Made by a program: the position numbers and the translations under genes | In this document: piece after piece, positions 6,802 to 10,563 of the stretch | How positions within the stretch are numbered: the first letter of the stretch is position 1 | Layout of the letters: each line of letters opens with the position of its first letter | The notes under the pieces: generated by a model | The model's database searches: none | What the model was told of the DNA's origin: nothing | What the model saw: the letters and a program-made list of their open reading frames with translations, nothing else | Origin: an uncultured Collinsella sp. | Lineage (GTDB): Bacteria > Actinomycetota > Coriobacteriia > Coriobacteriales > Coriobacteriaceae | DNA length: 10,563 nucleotides | Reading direction: 5' to 3' | NCBI GenBank assembly: GCA_900543945.1 | Contig: UQTN01000072.1 | Location: 1 to 10,563 of the forward strand

Positions 6802-8343
6802 CTATTCCGCATCGACCACACGAAGCAGATACGCCACGCGCGTTGCGGCCGTGCATTTAAAACGCTCGTCCGTGCGAACGCCTGCGACCCATACTACGGC
6901 ACCTCCCGGAGCCGTTCTTACCACGGGTACGCCAGAGCGCTCAGATACGGGAATACGAGCCTCGTTGAGCAGGTCGGATACCTTCTTACTTCGCCCACTC
7001 ATGCCCAACGGACACATCACATCCCCCGGCGCGGGACCGTCTACCCACAGACGCGCCAAACGCGCCTCGGCGGGAATCTCCCCGCGCGAGCCGGCGAGCA
7101 TCCGTTCGTTATCGCGATCGGCAAAGCCCAGCGTCGCAGCATCCACCATCGCGACCACCCCTCCGGCACCCGCGAGTTCGCGGGCACGGCGCACAATATC
7201 ACACCCCGGCTCGACGGCCATCGGCTCTGCCACAAGAATGCGGCCCGCCCCCAGCGGCAATCGACCGGGAATGGTGACCCAATCGGCAACTAATCCCTCG
7301 CGCGCCGCCGGAGCTTTGAATGACAGCATGCCAAACTCCACGCGCGCATCGATTCCCGCCGGCAGCGTGACCGAACCCGAGCCTTCGGCGACACAGGCGA
7401 GCACGCGCTCCACATGCCGCATCTCCGGGCGAGCGTCGGGGTCGATACGCTTAATTGCCAGTCGCACCATGCGCCGAGCAATCACCACCTCGGCCGCGGC
7501 CAGTCGGCGAGCGTCAAGAACCAGTGCACCCGCCGCCTCCTTACGCAGGCAGCTTCGAAACGCCTGTGCGGAAAGCTGGGAAAGAAAGGCATCCTCATCG
7601 CCCAAGATCTCGCAGGCGGCGCCAATCGTCTTACAGACACTCGCGTTGCGCTGCGCCACCACCGGCATCACTCGATGGCGCACATAGTTGCGCAGGTACG
7701 AAACGTCCTCGTTGCTTTCATCTTCCCGCCATGGCTGACCGTGCACCTGCAGATAGCCCACGAGTTCATCGTGCGTGAGGTCGAGCAAGGGGCGAACCAC
7801 AATGTTCCGACGGCGCGGAATGCTCGATAGACCCGCGGGACCCGACCCTTTAATGGCATTCATCAAAAATGTTTCCGCGCGGTCCGACGAAGTATGCGCG
7901 GTACAGATACGAGCCGCCGTCCGCGGTGCGCCCGATTCGGCACAAAGTTCGCGAACGTATCTCCGTGCCGCGGCATAGCGCACCTCGCGAGCCGCAGCCT
8001 CGATATTGCCCGATTCGTCATCAAAATAGGCATGCTCAACACACAGCGGCAAACCGTATTGTGCGCACAGGTCACGTACAAAGGCCTCGTCGCCATCGGA
8101 TGCCTCCCCGCGCAGATGATGGTTTACATGCAGCACGTGCAATCGCTCGCGCGCAATGGGAGCGACGCCGCGCCCGTCCTGGATATCCAGCTTTGATGTG
8201 CAAGCCATAAGGAGCAGCGCCGTCGAGTCCGCACCGCCTGATACCATAAGCACTACGGGGGCAGCGGCCTGCCGCGTTGCCAGGGCGCTCTTATCCGTCC
8301 TCGGCGCGGCATGATGTCCATAGTGCTGAGATACCGTTGGCAT
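6802..8343 (-). CDS. tilS: tRNA(Ile)-lysidine synthetase TilS
   Basis: TilS uses ATP and lysine to turn C34 of the CAU-anticodon isoleucine tRNA into lysidine, so that it reads AUA; it is normally essential. The 513-residue protein carries the N-type PP-loop SGGADS (35-40) after a roughly 28-residue leader, then HVNHHLRGE (72-80), the AHTSSDRAET block (149-158) followed by GSGPAGL, and RNYVRHRVMP (218-227). The C-terminal substrate domain has the family signature PLGMSGRSKKVSDLL and ends with WVAGVRTDERFKCT. The AHTSSDRAET block has Arg where Gln is common; the conserved Asp154 and Glu157 are kept. AGGAGGA (8349-8355), five bases before the ATG, fixes the start. It leads the tilS-hpt-ftsH block and is divergent from the WalJ-like gene, 48 bases away. 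Confidence 0.94.
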   Translation of the reverse strand: MPTVSQHYGHHAAPRTDKSALATRQAAAPVVLMVSGGADSTALLLMACTSKLDIQDGRGVAPIARERLHVLHVNHHLRGEASDGDEAFVRDLCAQYGLPLCVEHAYFDDESGNIEAAAREVRYAAARRYVRELCAESGAPRTAARICTAHTSSDRAETFLMNAIKGSGPAGLSSIPRRRNIVVRPLLDLTHDELVGYLQVHGQPWREDESNEDVSYLRNYVRHRVMPVVAQRNASVCKTIGAACEILGDEDAFLSQLSAQAFRSCLRKEAAGALVLDARRLAAAEVVIARRMVRLAIKRIDPDARPEMRHVERVLACVAEGSGSVTLPAGIDARVEFGMLSFKAPAAREGLVADWVTIPGRLPLGAGRILVAEPMAVEPGCDIVRRARELAGAGGVVAMVDAATLGFADRDNERMLAGSRGEIPAEARLARLWVDGPAPGDVMCPLGMSGRSKKVSDLLNEARIPVSERSGVPVVRTAPGGAVVWVAGVRTDERFKCTAATRVAYLLRVVDAE

Positions 8344-8371
8344 TCGCTTCCTCCTCTATTCGTCCGCACTC

Positions 8372-8377
8372 ATTGTA
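8372..8377 (-). promoter_or_regulatory. -10 box of tilS
   Basis: TACAAT on the minus strand lies 28 bases before the tilS ATG, with no clear -35. It falls in the 48-base gap shared with the divergent WalJ-like gene, so the two promoters must overlap or the latter's must lie inside tilS. I could not identify a convincing promoter for that gene. Confidence 0.45.
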
Positions 8378-8391
8378 TCCTTTGGAATCTT

Positions 8392-9201
8392 ATGTCTCGC
8401 CTGCACCTTCATATCCTCGGCAGCGGCTCAAAAGGCAACTGCGCACTCGTCGAGGGACCTCAGGGGCTCATCATGATCGACAACGGCCTGTCCCGCCGCG
8501 AGACACTTAAACGCATGGCGGAGCTTGGCCTCTCGGCAGACGACGTCGCCGCTCTTGTAATCACCCATGAGCATGGTGACCATATCAAGGGGCTCGATGT
8601 ATGGTGCAAGCACTGGCATGGTCCCCTCTTTGCCAGCAGGGACACCCTTTCATGCAAAGAAAACCTCGCGCGCCTGCCCGTAGAGGAATTTGACCCCGGC
8701 GACACGCTCCCCATTGCCGGCATCCACGTGCAAACCTACTCAACATCGCACGATGTCATCAATCCTGTCGGCTATCGATTTAATGCTCTCGATGATTCCA
8801 TTGGGTTTGCCACCGACACCGGAGAGTTATCGAGCAAGGCCATAGGCATCCTCAAAGACTGTCGAGTTCTCGCGCTCGAAAGTAACCACGATGTAACTAT
8901 GTTGCGCGAAGGAGCGTACCCCCGCTTTCTTCAGGAGCGCATCCTGTCCACAAAGGGGCACCTCTCCAACAACCAGGCCGCCGAAGCCGCGCGCGAACTT
9001 GTTACCGATCGCACCGAACAACTCATCGCCATGCACATCAGCCAGGACAATAATCGTCCAAGCCTTACCGTCAAAAGCTATGCCAACGCGCTTGATGCAA
9101 GTCTCGATGATGAACTCGGCAGTTCTGCCACCCGTCTTCAAGGGCCACGGAAGCTCTCGATACGCCCTGCAAGCCAGTATCAACCGACAACCATTCAATA
9201 G
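8392..9201 (+). CDS. metallo-beta-lactamase-fold hydrolase, WalJ/YycJ-like
   Basis: This 269-residue protein is a single-domain MBL-fold hydrolase, probably with two metal ions, in the cytoplasm. It opens with HILGSGSKGNC, the N-terminal signature of the YycJ/WalJ group. It then shows the metal motif THEHGDH (58-64), His120 in STSHD, Asp142 in ATDTGE, ESNHD (163-167), KGHLSN (188-193) and MHISQDNN (214-221). YycJ proteins have been described as DNA exonucleases, and in Firmicutes the gene often accompanies the walRK operon; no two-component genes are visible here. An upstream in-frame ATG at 8311 would overlap tilS and lacks a ribosome site. ATG 8392 begins where family homology does, although its site (GGAA at 8384-8387) is weak. 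A strong terminator follows the stop. Confidence 0.87.
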   Translation: MSRLHLHILGSGSKGNCALVEGPQGLIMIDNGLSRRETLKRMAELGLSADDVAALVITHEHGDHIKGLDVWCKHWHGPLFASRDTLSCKENLARLPVEEFDPGDTLPIAGIHVQTYSTSHDVINPVGYRFNALDDSIGFATDTGELSSKAIGILKDCRVLALESNHDVTMLREGAYPRFLQERILSTKGHLSNNQAAEAARELVTDRTEQLIAMHISQDNNRPSLTVKSYANALDASLDDELGSSATRLQGPRKLSIRPASQYQPTTIQ

Positions 9202-9216
9202 CCCCTCAAGACAACA

Positions 9217-9250
9217 AAGGGGGGCTGGGAATCACTTCCCAGCCCCCCTT
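9217..9250. terminator. strong bidirectional terminator
   Basis: AAGGGGGGCTGGGAA (9217-9231) and its exact complement (9236-9250) form a perfect 15-bp stem with a TCAC loop. It lies 15 bases past the WalJ-like stop and 32 bases past the convergent hsp20 stop, so it serves both. The T-run is short on the + strand (TT) and slightly better on the - strand (TTTGTTGTCTT). Confidence 0.88.
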
Positions 9251-9282
9251 AACTCATACTCTCGATTGAAGCAGAGCCATCG

Positions 9283-9714
9283 TTAGTCGATGGAGATCTT
9301 CGTAACGTTCTTCTTCTCGACAATCTTGGGAACCGTAACGGTCAGGATGCCGTCAGCATACTTAGCCGAAAGGCCCTCGCTCGAAGCGTCCTTCAGATAC
9401 ACGCCGCGCGTCGCGCTGTACGAGCTAAACTCCTTCTGCAGGAAGTTCTTGCCCTCGTTCTCGTCGCCTTCCTCAACATTCACGCTAATGGAAAGACGAC
9501 CCTCATTGAGCTCAACGTCGATGTCGTCCTTCGCGACGCCAGTCAAATAAGCCTTGACCTCGTAACCGTCGCCCTTGTCCTCAACATCGACGGGAAACGC
9601 CTTAGAGGCGATCGAGTTGTTTGCCAGATCGGTCATATCATCAAACAGATCGAACAGCGAGCTAGCAGAAGGACGGACGCCAAAAACCGAACGATAAGGA
9701 ACCATGCTTGCCAT
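9283..9714 (-). CDS. small heat-shock protein Hsp20 (alpha-crystallin family)
   Basis: This 143-residue protein is an ATP-independent holdase that keeps unfolding cytoplasmic proteins from aggregating, acting as an oligomer. Residues 1-38 are the variable N-terminal arm (MASMVPYRSVFG...). The alpha-crystallin domain runs from about FPVDVED (40-46) to the conserved GILTVTVPK (122-130), and the tail ends in an I-X-I oligomerisation motif (Ile140, Ile142). An ATG at 9747 would add 11 residues but has no ribosome site. The ATG at 9714 has AAGGAG (9723-9728) eight bases upstream and gives the usual N-terminus. The gene is monocistronic, divergent from an unknown membrane-anchored protein gene across a 275-base AT-rich gap, and its leader looks structured. 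Confidence 0.94.
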   Translation of the reverse strand: MASMVPYRSVFGVRPSASSLFDLFDDMTDLANNSIASKAFPVDVEDKGDGYEVKAYLTGVAKDDIDVELNEGRLSISVNVEEGDENEGKNFLQKEFSSYSATRGVYLKDASSEGLSAKYADGILTVTVPKIVEKKNVTKISID

Positions 9715-9797
9715 GTTTACCACTCCTTGTAAGAACTGCCGAGCCATCTTCTAGATGGTTGGGACTTCTTTTGACGCTCATATATATGCCCAACCGC
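9715..9797 (-). promoter_or_regulatory. structured hsp20 leader, candidate RNA thermometer
   Basis: If transcription starts near 9797, the leader is about 83 bases. GGTTGGG and CCCAACC (plus coordinates 9757-9763 and 9789-9795) form a 7-bp stem at the 5' end. CCATC and GATGG (9744-9748 and 9754-9758) can form a second hairpin overlapping the first. Closest to the start codon, GUUCUU can pair with AGGAGU across an ACA loop, using three G-U pairs and covering the Shine-Dalgarno. Such weak, G-U-rich masking resembles ROSE-type thermometers known in front of hsp20 genes. No folding was computed. Confidence 0.35.
9723..9728 (-). promoter_or_regulatory. ribosome binding site that sets the hsp20 start
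   Basis: AAGGAG on the minus strand lies eight bases before the ATG at 9714 and favours it over the upstream in-frame ATG at 9747, which has no Shine-Dalgarno. Confidence 0.7.
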
Positions 9798-9803
9798 TTC
9801 TTA

Positions 9804-9820
9804 TATATACATCGACTATA
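9804..9820 (-). promoter_or_regulatory. hsp20 promoter region
   Basis: Two -10 candidates are visible on the minus strand: TATAGT (9815-9820) and the TATATA/TATAAG stretch (9800-9809). Neither has a good TTGACA-like -35. The region is much more AT-rich than its surroundings. The gene may use an alternative sigma factor or be driven by a regulator bound to the upstream repeats. Confidence 0.4.
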
Positions 9821-9828
9821 AAGTTTTT

Positions 9829-9871
9829 TGAGTCTATTGATATAAGCATATCTGAGTCTGGTTGACTAAGG
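9829..9871. promoter_or_regulatory. TGAGTCT direct repeats and a HAIR-like dyad upstream of hsp20
   Basis: TGAGTCT occurs at 9829-9835 and 9853-9859, 24 bases apart, each followed closely by TTGA. The second copy is part of TCTGAGT-N7-ACTAAGG (9851-9871). This keeps the exact spacing and 10 of 14 bases of the HspR operator HAIR (CTTGAGT-N7-ACTCAAG), which controls heat-shock genes in Actinomycetota. Its place just upstream of the hsp20 -10 boxes suits a regulator site. The match is degenerate. Confidence 0.3.
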
Positions 9872-9911
9872 TTTTGTCTAATAAACGGAATTTGAACGAA
9901 GGCTTAAATAA

Positions 9912-9962
9912 TGTATGCAATCCCATCAAAACTAGACGGCTGGCTTACAATGGGCGCATACA
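9912..9962. promoter_or_regulatory. interrupted inverted repeat over the promoter of the 155-aa protein gene
   Basis: TGTATGC-AAT-CCCAT (9912-9926) is mirrored by ATGGG-C-GCATACA (9950-9962), giving 12 complementary pairs broken only by AAT against C. The right arm overlaps the -10 box and the likely transcription start. Because the left arm lies upstream of that start, it would act as DNA, for example as paired operator half-sites, rather than as an RNA hairpin. Confidence 0.35.
9946..9951 (+). promoter_or_regulatory. -10 box of the tail-anchored protein gene
   Basis: TACAAT lies 38 bases before the ATG at 9990. No clear -35 is present at the usual distance. Its last two bases are shared with the right arm of the inverted repeat. 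Confidence 0.45.
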
Positions 9963-9989
9963 CGATATTGATGACGAACTAAGGGCATC

Positions 9990-10457
9990 ATGGACGATCA
10001 AAAACAGGACAACACGTTTATGCCGGAGCAGGACGAAGCATCCAGCCCGCAACCGATTCGATTCCATCGCCCCCACATCTCGCAAGAGCCCATTAATGAT
10101 CCTGAGCCCGATTATGTGACGAGAAATCGATATCAAACGCTCGAGGATGCCCAAACGGGACGTAAACATATGGGCGTTGCCTCGGGAGACCCTGTATATC
10201 TGAAAGACGCACCATTATCTAAAAACAGCGCAGCTAGCGATGAGCCGATGAAAGCATCCGCCGCTCATCAACAAAGAGGGCCTCGACCCAAGCAAACCTT
10301 GACGCATTCGGCTCGCTATCTCGAAACGCCAAAACAGGGAAAATCAATCTTCGTTTCGTCAAGTAAACGACGCAAGCAGCATCAGCTGACAATTCTGCTT
10401 TTGATCATTGCGGCCATAGCAGTTGCCCTTGTTATACGATTTATTTTCTTTAAATAA
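9990..10457 (+). CDS. unrecognised protein with a C-terminal membrane anchor
   Basis: I do not recognise this 155-residue protein. Residues 1-125 are polar and look disordered, rich in Pro, Gln, His, Asp and Ser, with no catalytic motif or repeated unit. A basic patch KRRK (126-129) leads into one hydrophobic segment (about 132-153, LTILLLIIAAIAVALVIRFIFF) that ends two residues before the stop. There is no signal peptide, and the positive charges before the helix predict a cytoplasmic N-terminal part with a tail anchor. AAGGG (9981-9985), four bases before the ATG, supports the start. It is divergent from hsp20, with its own -10 box inside an inverted repeat, and is followed by a terminator. 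Codon use is less GC-biased than in ftsH or tilS. The gene itself is likely real; its role is unknown. Confidence 0.75.
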   Translation: MDDQKQDNTFMPEQDEASSPQPIRFHRPHISQEPINDPEPDYVTRNRYQTLEDAQTGRKHMGVASGDPVYLKDAPLSKNSAASDEPMKASAAHQQRGPRPKQTLTHSARYLETPKQGKSIFVSSSKRRKQHQLTILLLIIAAIAVALVIRFIFFK

Positions 10458-10460
10458 AGG

Positions 10461-10511
10461 CTCAATACCAAAAACAACAAGATCGTCTGGTGTAATTGAG
10501 TCATTTACACC
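10461..10511 (+). other. overlapping inverted repeats downstream of the 155-aa protein gene
   Basis: CTCAAT (10461-10466) can pair with ATTGAG (10495-10500). GGTGTAA (10489-10495) can pair with TTACACC (10505-10511) around a 9-base loop. The two pairings exclude each other at base 10495 and sterically. They lie in the 3' untranslated part before the terminator. No gene is seen in 10458-10563. Confidence 0.3.
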
Positions 10512-10525
10512 CCGTAAACGCAAAA

Positions 10526-10553
10526 AAGGGGGAGGCCGCGAGGCCTCCCCCTT
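10526..10553. terminator. bidirectional rho-independent terminator
   Basis: AAGGGGGAGGCC (10526-10537) and GGCCTCCCCCTT (10542-10553) form a perfect 12-bp stem with a GCGA tetraloop. On the minus strand it is followed by six T (the A-run 10522-10527), a classic terminator for a leftward gene entering from beyond the right edge. On the plus strand the tail is only TTCTT. Confidence 0.88.
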
Positions 10554-10563
10554 CTTCAAGTCA

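Noticed and set aside
6653..7687. Long + strand open frame of 344 codons over tilS
   Set aside because: It is antisense to TilS, rich in Arg, Ser, Thr and Ala as expected of a shadow frame, with no motifs.
8311..8391. Upstream start for the WalJ-like protein (ATG 8311)
   Set aside because: It has no Shine-Dalgarno, would overlap tilS by 33 bases, and adds residues that do not resemble the family N-terminus.
9715..9747. Upstream start for Hsp20 (ATG 9747)
   Set aside because: It has no ribosome site, whereas ATG 9714 has AAGGAG at good spacing.
9763..9779. CtsR-box-like tandem heptads in the hsp20 leader (TTTGACG next to TGGGACT)
   Set aside because: One heptad fits RGTCAAA at 6/7 but the other only at 5/7, the spacer lacks the expected central base, and the site lies downstream of the likely transcription start.
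9715..9860. CIRCE (HrcA) operator for hsp20
   Set aside because: No TTAGCACTC or GAGTGCTAA half-site is present in the upstream region.

Overview
The window looks like chromosomal housekeeping DNA from a fairly GC-rich Gram-positive bacterium. The protein style, the tilS-hpt-ftsH block and the short GC-rich hairpin terminators fit the Actinomycetota, most likely a Coriobacteriia gut bacterium such as Collinsella. This placement is an inference from gene content and codon style; no database was searched.

Layout from left to right. (1) A + strand 23S rRNA uracil-5 methyltransferase of the RlmD/TrmA family with a long basic tail (125-1573) ends at a bidirectional terminator. (2) Two separately promoted - strand genes follow: a PHP-fold metal-dependent phosphatase of the YcdX type (1652-2473) and a class I PLP aminotransferase (2639-3823). 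The gap between them holds a 16-bp site that closely resembles the chromosome-partition site parS. (3) The conserved - strand block tilS (6802-8343), hpt (6106-6654) and ftsH (3966-6104) covers tRNA-Ile lysidine modification, purine salvage and membrane proteolysis. The hpt stop and ftsH start are one base apart, and a terminator follows ftsH. (4) Divergent from tilS is a WalJ/YycJ-type metallo-beta-lactamase-fold protein (8392-9201). It converges on a small heat-shock protein, Hsp20 (9283-9714, - strand), across a perfect 15-bp hairpin. (5) Divergent from hsp20 is an unrecognised 155-aa protein with a single C-terminal membrane anchor (9990-10457). The window closes with another bidirectional terminator, whose T-run points to a further - strand gene just beyond the right edge.

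The protein genes are mostly ordinary. The less expected signals are in the intergenic DNA: the parS-like site, the structured leader and upstream repeats of hsp20, an interrupted inverted repeat over the promoter of the tail-anchored protein gene, and a -10 hexamer TACAAT reused in front of five genes. No mobile element, CRISPR array, tRNA or rRNA was seen, and no stretch longer than 300 bases lacks a gene. I found no convincing new multi-gene system. The hsp20 / tail-anchored protein divergon is the best place to look for something undescribed.
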